NCBI GenBank assembly: GCA_024698045.1
Contig: JAILRS010000023.1
Coordinates: forward strand, 1-64,000
Source: Selenomonadaceae bacterium
GTDB taxonomy: Bacteria; Bacillota; Negativicutes; Selenomonadales; Selenomonadaceae
Length of the DNA: 64,000 nt
Direction of reading: 5' to 3'
Each line of letters opens with the position of its first letter. Within the stretch, counting starts at the first letter, position 1. Both the position numbers and the translations under genes were made by a program. The notes beneath the pieces are model-generated. The model had not been told where the DNA came from. It saw only the letters and a list, made by a program, of their open reading frames with translations, and searched no databases. Below are positions 8,347-16,384 of the stretch, piece after piece.

Positions 8347-9495
8347 TCAGCCGACAAATTCCTCGGGCGGTTCGGCAGAAATTTTGTGACGATACAAAAT
8401 GGTTTTGACAATCCTTTCTGCGGCATGCCCGTCACCGTATGGACTGCGCGCCTCCGCCATCTTGCGATATTGTTCGTCGTCCGTGAGCAAAGTTTTCGCC
8501 GTGTCATAGACGATATCTTGATTCGTGCCGATAAGTTTAACCGTACCGGCATCAACCGCCTCGGGGCGTTCCGTAGTGTCGCGCAAGACAAGTACGGGTT
8601 TACCCAATGCCGGGGCTTCCTCCTGTACGCCGCCCGAATCCGTCAGAATCAAAGTTGCCTTGTTCATCAAATTCGCGAAAGGTTCATATTCGAGGGGATC
8701 TGTCAAGAAAACTCTGTCGAGATTGCCCAATTCTTCCCGAACAACTTCGCGGACTTTCGGATTTTTATGTACGGGGAAAATAATTTCTACGTCGGGTAAA
8801 TCTTCAACCAAAGACTTCAAAGCCTTGTAAACATGTCGCATAGGTTCACCGAGATTTTCGCGTCGGTGCGTGGTGACGAGAATAACTTTTTTGTCAAAGT
8901 CAACGCAATTAAATTCGTCGCTGAAAGTGAATTTTCTGCTGACAGTTTGATAAAGCGCGTCGATAACGGTGTTGCCCGTGACGAAAATATTTTTCGGGTC
9001 GACACCTTCGCGCAGAAGATTATCTTTGGCGATATCCGTCGGCGCGAAATTCAAATCGGCAAGTGCTCCCGTAAGTCGGCGATTCATTTCCTCGGGATAA
9101 GGAGAAAATTTATTTTGCGTACGTAAACCTGCCTCGACATGACCGACTTCGACTTGATGATAGTAAGCCGCCAATGCACCGGCGAAAGTCGTAGTGGTAT
9201 CGCCGTGAACAAGTACTATATCGGGTTGCGCTTCGGTTAGAACTTTGTCGAGCCCAAGCAATGCGCGGCTTGTTATATCAAACAGTGTTTGACCTTCCGA
9301 CATGATATTTAAATCAAAGTTCGGATGGATATCAAACAGCGAAAGGACTTGATCCAACATTTCCCGATGTTGAGCGGTAACCGCAACAACCGATTCGATT
9401 TCATCGGGATATTTGCAAAGTTCCGACACGACGGGAGCCATTTTTATTGCCTCGGGACGTGTGCCGAATACGGACATAACTTTTAACTTAGACAT
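8347..9495 (-). CDS. wecB: UDP-N-acetylglucosamine 2-epimerase (non-hydrolysing)
   Basis: A 382-residue cytoplasmic enzyme that interconverts UDP-GlcNAc and UDP-ManNAc for surface polysaccharide or teichoic-acid-like linkage units. Family marks are FGTRPEAIKM at the N-terminus, VHGDTTTTFAGALAA, VGHVEAGLRT, and LTDSGGVQEEA near the C-terminus. I use ATG 9495 because AGGTGA lies about 6 nt upstream; a GTG at 9504 is less well placed. It follows the WecA/TagO-type gene by 57 nt on the same strand, and the pair would start an undecaprenyl-linked glycan. Confidence 0.93.
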   Translation of the reverse strand: MSKLKVMSVFGTRPEAIKMAPVVSELCKYPDEIESVVAVTAQHREMLDQVLSLFDIHPNFDLNIMSEGQTLFDITSRALLGLDKVLTEAQPDIVLVHGDTTTTFAGALAAYYHQVEVGHVEAGLRTQNKFSPYPEEMNRRLTGALADLNFAPTDIAKDNLLREGVDPKNIFVTGNTVIDALYQTVSRKFTFSDEFNCVDFDKKVILVTTHRRENLGEPMRHVYKALKSLVEDLPDVEIIFPVHKNPKVREVVREELGNLDRVFLTDPLEYEPFANLMNKATLILTDSGGVQEEAPALGKPVLVLRDTTERPEAVDAGTVKLIGTNQDIVYDTAKTLLTDDEQYRKMAEARSPYGDGHAAERIVKTILYRHKISAEPPEEFVG

Positions 9496-9552
9496 AATCG
9501 TCACCTATATCTCTGCGCTTGTCGCGCGTTCACATTATATTTTTGTGCCAAG

Positions 9553-10590
9553 TCAATTGGCAGGGCGTGCTATACCTAATTTCTTCACGGCGTAAATGAT
9601 TCCCGAAACAACGATTACCAAAATCAAGACGGCAATCGGGGAGCTGACGGAAGTTAAAGCTATCGCGCTCAAACCGAACAACGCACTTATCACGTACATC
9701 AAAAGTACTGCCTGTCGTTGAGTGAATCCCGCGCTTAACAGTCTGTGATGCAAATGTCCCTTATCGGGTTTGAATATCGGGACGCCGCCGCGTAATCTGC
9801 GCACGATAGCAAAAGTAGTGTCGAGAATCGGAAGAGCCAACGCAAATACGGGTACGACAAGCGCAATTGTAGCAACGGATTTAACTGCGCCCGTCACTGA
9901 AATTCCTGCCAACATGAAGCCCAGAAACATACTGCCGGTATCGCCCATGAATATTTCGGCAGGATTGAAATTGTATTTGAGGAAACCGACGGCAGCACCC
10001 GCAAGCGCAGCAGTCAATACGGCAACCAAAATAAAATTCTGTTCAAGAGCGATTAAAAGTATGGTGAACGACGCAATAGCCGCGACACCTGCCGCCAAAC
10101 CGTCAAGCCCGTCAATCAAGTTAACCGTATTTGTTAAACCGACAAGCCAGAAAAGCGTTAACGGTATGGCAAGTTTATTCAGGTAAATATAATCGCCGAA
10201 AGGATCCGTGATAAAATCGATACGCACGTCGAAAACAAACACCAGGAAGACAGCCGCGCCGATTTGTCCCAACAGTTTTAATTTGGCGGGAAGATTTTTA
10301 TAATCATCCAATAAACCCAGCCCGACAATTAAACTGCCCGAAATTATAAGCCCGATTGTTTCATGTAACATTTCGGAATCAAAATCAAACTTCAGGAAGA
10401 CGAAGATAATCGCGGCAATAAAACCTGCATATATAGCTAATCCGCCAATGCGCGGAATTGGTTTCTTATGAACTTTTCGGGCATTGGGCGCGTCCATCGC
10501 TCCGGTCTTGTTCGCCAAAATTATAACCGCAGGCGTGATAAGTAGCGCAACGATTAAAGCGACGACGAACGCCCAAAAGTATATTGGCAT
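9553..10590 (-). CDS. wecA: undecaprenyl-phosphate GlcNAc-1-phosphate transferase (WecA/TagO type)
   Basis: A 345-residue polytopic enzyme of the MraY/WecA superfamily that moves GlcNAc-1-phosphate from UDP-GlcNAc to undecaprenyl phosphate. Diagnostic sites are KKPIPRIGG, the DDYKNL aspartates, NLIDGLDGLAAG, MGDTGS and the HLHHRLL cytoplasmic loop; about eleven hydrophobic segments are seen. HLHHRLL argues for WecA/TagO over MraY. AAGGTGG lies 10 nt before the ATG. It is followed by wecB. Confidence 0.9.
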   Translation of the reverse strand: MPIYFWAFVVALIVALLITPAVIILANKTGAMDAPNARKVHKKPIPRIGGLAIYAGFIAAIIFVFLKFDFDSEMLHETIGLIISGSLIVGLGLLDDYKNLPAKLKLLGQIGAAVFLVFVFDVRIDFITDPFGDYIYLNKLAIPLTLFWLVGLTNTVNLIDGLDGLAAGVAAIASFTILLIALEQNFILVAVLTAALAGAAVGFLKYNFNPAEIFMGDTGSMFLGFMLAGISVTGAVKSVATIALVVPVFALALPILDTTFAIVRRLRGGVPIFKPDKGHLHHRLLSAGFTQRQAVLLMYVISALFGLSAIALTSVSSPIAVLILVIVVSGIIYAVKKLGIARPAN

Positions 10591-10629
10591 TAATCCGAGG
10601 CCACCTTTCGATTTTTTTATATGCAGTCA

Positions 10630-10659
10630 ATTCTACAACAAGCGGCGTTGACTAGTCAA
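10630..10659 (-). promoter_or_regulatory. promoter of the wecA-wecB pair with a dyad at -35
   Basis: On the minus strand, TTGACT (10659-10654) and TAGAAT (10635-10630) are 18 nt apart. The -35 is half of a perfect 12-bp palindrome, TTGACTAGTCAA (10648-10659), which could be an operator. Confidence 0.55.
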
Positions 10660-10774
10660 TCATTATATTAATTAGAACACGTGATAAAAAACTTCCGCAC
10701 ATATATCCGATTGTTTTCTGCTTAACGGTTGCAATATTCATCGAGATATCACGATAAAATTTTCCCGAAATACA

Positions 10775-10803
10775 TTGCGGTTATGGAAAAATTTGTGTAG
10801 AAT
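10775..10803 (+). promoter_or_regulatory. promoter of rph-rdgB
   Basis: TTGCGG at 10775 and TAGAAT at 10798 with a 17-nt spacer, about 38 nt before rph. Confidence 0.55.
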
Positions 10804-10841
10804 ATACCAATTACAGAGCGAAGAAAAACGGTGGTGATAGT

Positions 10842-11585
10842 TTGAGAACGGATAAACGACGGGCAGATGAAATTCGTCCCGTAAATATTCAAAGACGTGC
10901 GCAGAAATTTCCGGCAGGTTCGGCATTAATCGAAGTAGGTAACACAAAAGTTTTATGCGCCGCCACCGTTGAGGAACGTGTGCCGTTTTTCCTGAAAGGT
11001 TCGGGCAGCGGTTGGATATCCGCCGAATATTCCATGCTCCCCGGCGCGACGAAGGAACGAATCGCGAGGGACGGACGCAATAACAAAGTTAACGGCAGAT
11101 CCATGGAAATTCAGCGGCTAATCGGTCGTGCGCTACGTGCCGTGACGGATTTGAAAGCATTGGGCGAACGAACGATATTGATTGACTGCGATGTGATACA
11201 GGCCGACGGCGGAACACGTACGGCATCGATAACGGGAGCATTCGTGGCTTTGGTCGAGGCGTGCGAAACTTTTTACAAGGTCGGTGATGTTTTTCCCGTG
11301 AAAGATTTTGTAGCGGCAGTGTCGGCAGGTTTGACGCAGGACGGCGAAAAAATTTTAGACTTGTGTTACGAAGAAGATTCGACGGCATCAGCCGATTGCA
11401 ATGTCGTTATGACGGGCGCAGGGGAACTTGTCGAAGTGCAAATAGCCGCCGAAAAAAATCCGTTTACGCGCGTTCAATTGAATGATTTGTTGAATTTAGC
11501 CGAAGACGGTATCGAAGAATTAATTTCGTTACAAAAAGACGCGTTAGGTAGAGAATTGGTGTGGCGCGTCGGGCGAATAGGATAG
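10842..11585 (+). CDS. rph: ribonuclease PH
   Basis: A 247-residue phosphorolytic 3'-5' exoribonuclease that trims tRNA 3' ends. The sequence opens with [13 protein letters not shown] and contains the family blocks [34 protein letters not shown] and [15 protein letters not shown]. It begins at TTG 10842 with GGTGGTGAT just upstream. With rdgB and yfcE it reproduces the Bacillus rph-ysnA-ysnB order. Confidence 0.95.
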   Translation: MRTDKRRADEIRPVNIQRRAQKFPAGSALIEVGNTKVLCAATVEERVPFFLKGSGSGWISAEYSMLPGATKERIARDGRNNKVNGRSMEIQRLIGRALRAVTDLKALGERTILIDCDVIQADGGTRTASITGAFVALVEACETFYKVGDVFPVKDFVAAVSAGLTQDGEKILDLCYEEDSTASADCNVVMTGAGELVEVQIAAEKNPFTRVQLNDLLNLAEDGIEELISLQKDALGRELVWRVGRIG

Positions 11586-11626
11586 TGTCACGATTGAGGA
11601 CGTGACGACTCACGGAGGAAATTGAA

Positions 11627-12223
11627 ATGAAGAAAATAGTAATCGCGTCAAAGAATGCAGATAAAATCAAGGAAATTCGTCGCGTCTTGAAAGATATGCC
11701 GATTGAAATTGTATCGCTTGCCGAATTCGATAACATGCCCGACGCCGTTGAGGATGGCAATACCTTTGAAGAAAACGCGTTAATCAAGGCGAAATTCTTC
11801 CGCGAAAAAACAGGCATGGCATGTCTTGCCGATGATTCTGGTTTGAAAGTTGAGGCGTTGGGCGGAATGCCCGGCGTCTATTCGGCACGCTTCGCAGGTT
11901 ATCACGCCGATGATGCAACCAATAATCAAAAGTTGCTCGACGAAATGAAAAAAGTCAACGCAATCGAATCCCCTGCGGCTTATCACTGTGCTCTGGCGTT
12001 CGTCGATACCGACGGCACTCAAATCATTACACACGGCTCGATAGAGGGCATAATTAAAATCGCCGCGCAAGGCAACGGCGGTTTTGGTTATGACCCTTAT
12101 TTTTATATTACGCCCGATAAAACCATGGCGCAGATAACTACTGATGAAAAAAATACCATAAGCCACCGCGGTAAGGCTCTTCGCGCAATGAGCGAAAAAC
12201 TTTCCGCCAAATTTGTTCCCTAA
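11627..12223 (+). CDS. rdgB: XTP/dITP pyrophosphatase (RdgB/HAM1)
   Basis: A 198-residue housecleaning enzyme that hydrolyses dITP, ITP and XTP to monophosphates. The N-terminal IASKNADKIKEI (SxNxxK motif), ADDSGLKVEALGG with catalytic Asp, and the late GYDPYF and SHRGKAL motifs are intact. ACGGAGGAA precedes the ATG, 41 nt after rph, so the two are co-transcribed. Confidence 0.95.
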   Translation: MKKIVIASKNADKIKEIRRVLKDMPIEIVSLAEFDNMPDAVEDGNTFEENALIKAKFFREKTGMACLADDSGLKVEALGGMPGVYSARFAGYHADDATNNQKLLDEMKKVNAIESPAAYHCALAFVDTDGTQIITHGSIEGIIKIAAQGNGGFGYDPYFYITPDKTMAQITTDEKNTISHRGKALRAMSEKLSAKFVP

Positions 12224-12243
12224 CCGAAAATATTCACGGCACG

Positions 12244-12269
12244 CGACAAATTTGTCTGTGTCGTTTTTA
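12244..12269 (+). terminator. possible terminator after rdgB
   Basis: CGACA at 12244 pairs with TGTCG at 12259, followed by five T. It contains the palindrome GACAAATTTGTC and overlaps the -35 of the next promoter, so it may be only partial. Confidence 0.45.
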
Positions 12270-12279
12270 TAAATACTAT
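12252..12279 (+). promoter_or_regulatory. putative promoter of yfcE
   Basis: TTGTCT at 12252 and TACTAT at 12274 with a 16-nt spacer. Transcription would begin near 12286, at the first hairpin of the leader. Confidence 0.5.
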
Positions 12280-12281
12280 GT

Positions 12282-12368
12282 ACTGAAAGCCATTCTTGGT
12301 CGGGAACTCCAATGAGTTTTCAGTAACGGAAAGGAGGGAAAGTCGCGCAAAAATGCGCGGCACCTGCT
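12282..12368 (+). promoter_or_regulatory. structured leader with hairpin between SD and GTG start
   Basis: Two stem-loops fill this leader. The first pairs ACTGAAA (12282-12288) with TTTCAGT (12318-12324). The second, CGCGCA (12344-12349), loop AAAA, TGCGCG (12354-12359), lies between the strong ribosome site GGAGGG (12333-12338) and the GTG at 12369. Linear spacing is 30 nt; with the stem folded it is about 14. No in-frame start codon exists further upstream, so the start is well fixed. Confidence 0.6.
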
Positions 12369-12854
12369 GTGAAAATAGGACTGATAAGCGATACTCATGG
12401 GAATTGGAAATCTATAGACCAAGCGGTAACGTTGGCGCAGAATATGGATATGTGGCTACACATGGGCGATTGTACACCCGACGCCGAATATTTACAGTCA
12501 TTAATCGATGTGCCGGTCTACGGTGTGGCAGGGAATTGCGATTGGCCAACGGGTAACATCCTTTACGAAAGAATAGTCGAAGTAGAAGACCACAGAATTT
12601 TCATCACACACGGACACAATTACGGCGTCCGCTATACGCAGGAATACATCATGGAAGCGGCAGAATCGCAGAACGCAGATATCGCGGTTTACGGTCATAC
12701 GCATATTGTTGAATACCTTATGGGACCGCCGATTATTTTAAACCCCGGCAGTGCTGCCCGTCCCCGTGATGATACTCGCGGTTCGTTTATGGTTATGGAT
12801 TTAGAGAAAGGCGCAGACCCAAGAATCACTATTATCCGTATGCATCTAAAGTGA
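12369..12854 (+). CDS. yfcE: metallophosphoesterase of the YfcE/MJ0936 family
   Basis: A 161-residue phosphodiesterase with the full set of metal ligands of the calcineurin-like fold: SDTHGN (residues 6-11), MGDCTPD, GNCD, THGHNYG and YGHTH. It is the counterpart of Bacillus YsnB in the rph-ysnA-ysnB block; the physiological substrate is unknown. The GTG start is fixed by the conserved MKIGLISDTHG start and by lack of alternatives. Its ribosome site is unusually distant, with a hairpin between. Confidence 0.88.
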   Translation: MKIGLISDTHGNWKSIDQAVTLAQNMDMWLHMGDCTPDAEYLQSLIDVPVYGVAGNCDWPTGNILYERIVEVEDHRIFITHGHNYGVRYTQEYIMEAAESQNADIAVYGHTHIVEYLMGPPIILNPGSAARPRDDTRGSFMVMDLEKGADPRITIIRMHLK

Positions 12855-12942
12855 ACTTATTGACAAAATGGCGTCCTGATATGGAGCGTCGATATATCGG
12901 AAACACTTTCACAACAGAACAACGATATGCATACAGCAAACA

Positions 12943-12976
12943 GCGGCAGACCCGATTAAGAGTCCGCCGCCTTTTT
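12943..12976 (+). terminator. intrinsic terminator after yfcE
   Basis: GCGGCAGAC (12943-12951) pairs with GTCCGCCGC (12962-12970) with one mismatch and is followed by CTTTTT. Confidence 0.7.
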
Positions 12977-13006
12977 ATTGACTGAAATTATTTAATTCGT
13001 TGTTGA

Positions 13007-14917
13007 TTAATCCTGCGGACGAGGTTTTCTGATCATGCCGAGGATTAAGCAACCGACAACCGCGCCGACGATAACCGCAACGAGGTACATGACGGGATTG
13101 CCGATAGTCGGAACGACGAAAATGCCGCCGTGAGGAGCGCGAAGAGTGCAATCAAACAACATGCTCAAACCACCCGCAAGAGCAGAACCGACAACGCAGG
13201 AGGGAATGACATGTAACGGGTCGCCTGCCGCGAAGGGAATTGCGCCTTCAGTGATGAACGAGAAGCCCATGACAATATTTGTTGCCGAAGTACTTTGCTC
13301 CTGTTTGGTGAATTTGCCTTTGAAGAAAATCGTAGCAAGAGCGATAGCAAGAGGAGGAACCATACCGCCGGCCATAACGGCAGCCATGACATGGAATTCG
13401 CCACCTGCCAAAAGACCCGTGCCGGTAACATATGCCGCTTTGTTTATGGGGCCGCCCATATCGATTGCCATCATACCGCCTACCAATGCGCCGATAAGCA
13501 ATTTCGCGTTCGGATCCATATTCTTAAGGGTATCAATCAACCATTCATTAACCGAGGCGATAGGAGGACCTATAACCAATGTGCAGATAGCACCGATTGC
13601 CAAAATGCCCAGTAACGGGTAAAGCAAAATCGGTTTGGTACCTTCCAATGCGGGAGGAAGAACTTGCAAAGCTTTCTTCAACCAGTTAACAATAAAACCG
13701 GCTAAGAAACCGGCAACCAATGCGCCCAAGAAGCCCGAGCCGTTTGCACCGGAAAGAGCACCGCCGACAAAACCTGCCGCCAAACCGGGGCGGTCGGCTA
13801 TCGACATCGCGATAAAGCCGGAAAGAACAGGCAACATGAATCCGAAGGACGCGCCGCCGACACTGTTAAAGAATTTAGCTACGGGAGTATTGGAACCGAA
13901 ATGTGACGGGTCGATAGAATAATCGTCAAGCAGGAAGGATATCGCGATTAAAATACCGCCGCCGACAACGAACGGTAACATGTGTGATACGCCGTTCATC
14001 AAGTGTTTGTAGACCTGGCGACCGATACTTTCTTCTTCGCCGCCACCGCCGCCGCTCTCTCCTGCGGATTCTCCTGCTTTCGCATGATATACGGGAGCAG
14101 AACCGCCAAGCGCACGATCTATCAATTCGTCTGCCTTGTTGATACCGTCGGCAACTTTTGTGATAACTACTTTCTTACCATCGAAACGAGCCATAGCAAC
14201 ATTTTTATCTGCCGCTACGATAATGCCGTCGGCTTTGGCAATTTCATCGGCAGTCAAAACATTCTTTGCGCCGCCCGAGCCGTTTGTCTCGACTTTAATC
14301 GAGATGCCGCGTTTTTTAGCGTGTTGTTCCAAACTTTCGGCAGCCATGAATGTATGGGCAATACCTGTCGGGCAAGCCGTGACCGCCAATATTTGAATGT
14401 GATCGCTCGCAGGTTTCGCCATGGATACGCCTTCGGTTTCGCTTGCGGGTGCCTGGAATTTTCCGTCTTCCTTATCGTCGATTAACTTCAAGAATTCTTC
14501 TTTGGTAGTTGCTTTAATCAACGCCTCTTTGAAGTCGGGATCCATAATCATTGTTGCCAATTTCGACAAAATCATCAAATGGTCGTCGTTGCCGCCGTCG
14601 GGCGCGGCTATCGCGAAGAACAATCGCGCAGGATTGCCGTCCATTGATTCAAAGTCGATACCGTCGGGGATTGTCATTGCCGCCAAGCCCGGAGCTTTGA
14701 CGCCTGCAGATTTTGCGTGCGGCGTTGCTATGCCGTCGCCCAATCCCGTTGTTCCCGACGCCTCACGAGCAAGAACATCTTTTTTGTACTGTTCTTTGTT
14801 CTTGAGGTTGCCGCCCTTGTCCATCAAATCAACCAAGTGCGATATTGCATCTTGTTTGTCTTTGACGTGGGCACCGAGATCGATACTCGCATGTTTGAGC
14901 AGTTCGGTTACTCTCAT
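13007..14917 (-). CDS. fruA: fructose PTS enzyme IIABC (FruA)
   Basis: A 636-residue phosphotransferase protein that imports fructose and phosphorylates it to fructose-1-phosphate. The IIA domain has its phospho-His in IATPHA (His67); the IIB domain has the phospho-Cys in VTACPTGIAHTF (about residue 180); a Gly/Ser-rich linker near 290 leads to a IIC membrane domain of about 330 residues with the family ending LRAPHGGIFV. I choose ATG 14917; GTG 14926 is possible, with AAGGAG upstream of both. It is the last gene of the fruK operon, 122 nt after a small secreted-protein gene. Confidence 0.93.
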   Translation of the reverse strand: MRVTELLKHASIDLGAHVKDKQDAISHLVDLMDKGGNLKNKEQYKKDVLAREASGTTGLGDGIATPHAKSAGVKAPGLAAMTIPDGIDFESMDGNPARLFFAIAAPDGGNDDHLMILSKLATMIMDPDFKEALIKATTKEEFLKLIDDKEDGKFQAPASETEGVSMAKPASDHIQILAVTACPTGIAHTFMAAESLEQHAKKRGISIKVETNGSGGAKNVLTADEIAKADGIIVAADKNVAMARFDGKKVVITKVADGINKADELIDRALGGSAPVYHAKAGESAGESGGGGGEEESIGRQVYKHLMNGVSHMLPFVVGGGILIAISFLLDDYSIDPSHFGSNTPVAKFFNSVGGASFGFMLPVLSGFIAMSIADRPGLAAGFVGGALSGANGSGFLGALVAGFLAGFIVNWLKKALQVLPPALEGTKPILLYPLLGILAIGAICTLVIGPPIASVNEWLIDTLKNMDPNAKLLIGALVGGMMAIDMGGPINKAAYVTGTGLLAGGEFHVMAAVMAGGMVPPLAIALATIFFKGKFTKQEQSTSATNIVMGFSFITEGAIPFAAGDPLHVIPSCVVGSALAGGLSMLFDCTLRAPHGGIFVVPTIGNPVMYLVAVIVGAVVGCLILGMIRKPRPQD

Positions 14918-15039
14918 GATGCACACTTCTCCTTACAATATGTATGTATGAATAATTCCCGTCCGCCGACAACCGCCGACGGATTTATATCAGTCGAAAC
15001 GAATCCGACCGTATAACAAATTTTACTGCGCAGGTATTT

Positions 15040-15429
15040 TCAACCCACGGCATTTTTCGAGATATGATATTTAGAACCGTCAAAGTAAATTGTCATGCGC
15101 CAACGTCCTGCGAAATCTATTTTGCTGTCGTTGCGCCAATAATAAGTTTTGCCGTTAGTCAATTTCATTTTGATATCGTAGTAACGAATTTCGGGATCGT
15201 ACATAAAGATGATACTGTCTTGAAATCCCAGTGGCGTCGCCCCTATCAAATCTCTGCCCCATTCGCTTATTCCGCTCGGCACGATATACAATGCCATTAT
15301 CTCGTCTTGCGTCTCGTTGACTATCTCAACTTCCTGTGTATTTTCCGCGTAAGCAAAACTTTGAGCAGTCGTGAAGAGAATCGTCGCCAAGACAAAAGTC
15401 CTTACAATCGGGGAAAAAATATTTTTCAT
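15040..15429 (-). CDS. small secreted protein of unknown function inside the fru operon
   Basis: A 129-residue protein with an N-terminal signal peptide (hydrophobic to about residue 24, cleavage near FAYA). The mature part is a compact, probably all-beta domain with VEIVNETQDEIMALYIVPSG, SEWGRDLIG and YYDIKMKLTNGKTYYW, a pattern seen in small periplasmic proteins that I cannot name. It lies between the IIAB gene and fruA on the same strand. The ATG at 15429 is separated from the ribosome site AGGGTGGTGG (15461-15470) by a perfect 7-bp hairpin. An alternative in-frame TTG at 15447 would give a six-residue longer signal sequence. Confidence 0.7.
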   Translation of the reverse strand: MKNIFSPIVRTFVLATILFTTAQSFAYAENTQEVEIVNETQDEIMALYIVPSGISEWGRDLIGATPLGFQDSIIFMYDPEIRYYDIKMKLTNGKTYYWRNDSKIDFAGRWRMTIYFDGSKYHISKNAVG

Positions 15430-15470
15430 GACAATTGCGCGGCACAAAACTTCCGCGCAGCCACCACCCT
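15430..15470 (-). promoter_or_regulatory. SD-hairpin-start element
   Basis: On the minus strand, AGGGTGGTGG (15470-15461) is followed after 1 nt by TGCGCGG (15459-15453), a 10-nt loop, CCGCGCA (15442-15436), then 6 nt to the ATG. The 7-bp stem is perfect and shares TGCGCG with the leaders at 458 and 12354. Confidence 0.55.
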
Positions 15471-15472
15471 TC

Positions 15473-16351
15473 TTAGGAGAAAATACTCTTGATTTTATTG
15501 TAAATTTTTTCGCCTATTGTCTCGTCGTCTTCCAATGCCGTGAATACTTGTGCCTGACCTGCTTTGATTCGATTAAAAAGTTGTTCCGGTTTGCGGATAC
15601 CTGTGTTGACCGCCGTTTGAATCATTTTTTTTCCGTTGAATCGTGCCAACGGGACGCGCTTACTTGCGGCAACTATTACGAAGTCCGCATTTTGTATTTC
15701 CTCATCTGTCAGAGCATGATAGACGCCTGCGGCTCCGTGTACTTCTACGCGAATATTCAAGCCCATTTTTTCCGCGCATTGTTTGAGTGATTCGCGTGCC
15801 ATGAACGAAGACGATATACCTGTCGGGCAAGCAGTGACCGCTACGATTTTTGTTTCGCCCGTCACTTTCAAATTTTCCGTTTCACTCTTGGTACGTTCCG
15901 CCTCTTTTTCGTCGATTATCTTTATGACTTCGGGTGGCGTACTTGCCTTTATCAGCGACTCTTTGAAACTTTCATCCATTAACAGAACCGCTAATCTGCC
16001 CATCTGTGTCATTGCGTCGTCCGTTGCCTTTTCGGGTGCCGCGAACAACACTAACAATCGCGCAGGTTTTCCGTCGAGCGAATTATATTCCACACCTTCG
16101 GGCACCGTGATTATCGATATCGACGGTTTTTTTACCGAATTGTTTTGCGCGTGGGGTGTAGCCAAACCGTTTGACAAGCCCGTAGATCCTTGCGATTCTC
16201 TTTTCAAGATATCGCGTTTCACCGCTGCTTTGTCTTTTACCGTCCCTGCAGTCATCAACAAGTCAACCAACATATCTATCGCTTCGTTTTTATCCGCAGG
16301 GTGTACGTTCAAAGCGATTGACTTCTTTGATATAAAATTTGTTATCTTCAT
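15473..16351 (-). CDS. fructose PTS IIA-IIB protein lacking IIC
   Basis: A 292-residue cytoplasmic protein that repeats the IIA-IIB half of FruA: phospho-His in LATPHA (His67) and phospho-Cys in VTACPTGI (Cys175) are both intact. It stops after TIGEKIYNKIKSIFS, the counterpart of the segment that enters IIC in FruA, so the membrane domain is absent. A clean TAA and good codon structure argue for a functional protein and not recent decay. It could phosphorylate the FruA IIC in trans, act on another permease, or regulate. It starts 33 nt after fruK. Confidence 0.85.
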   Translation of the reverse strand: MKITNFISKKSIALNVHPADKNEAIDMLVDLLMTAGTVKDKAAVKRDILKRESQGSTGLSNGLATPHAQNNSVKKPSISIITVPEGVEYNSLDGKPARLLVLFAAPEKATDDAMTQMGRLAVLLMDESFKESLIKASTPPEVIKIIDEKEAERTKSETENLKVTGETKIVAVTACPTGISSSFMARESLKQCAEKMGLNIRVEVHGAAGVYHALTDEEIQNADFVIVAASKRVPLARFNGKKMIQTAVNTGIRKPEQLFNRIKAGQAQVFTALEDDETIGEKIYNKIKSIFS

Positions 16352-16384
16352 TTACTGCACCGCCTGTTTTTATTTTGGCAAGTG

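Noticed and set aside
14003-14485. Open frames on the plus strand opposite fruA
   Set aside because: The minus strand encodes an intact phosphotransferase protein; the opposite frames have no motifs or ribosome sites.
14950-14985. GC-rich repeat CCGTC...GACGG as a terminator after the secreted-protein gene
   Set aside because: Only a 5-bp stem with a large loop, and no T-run on the minus strand.
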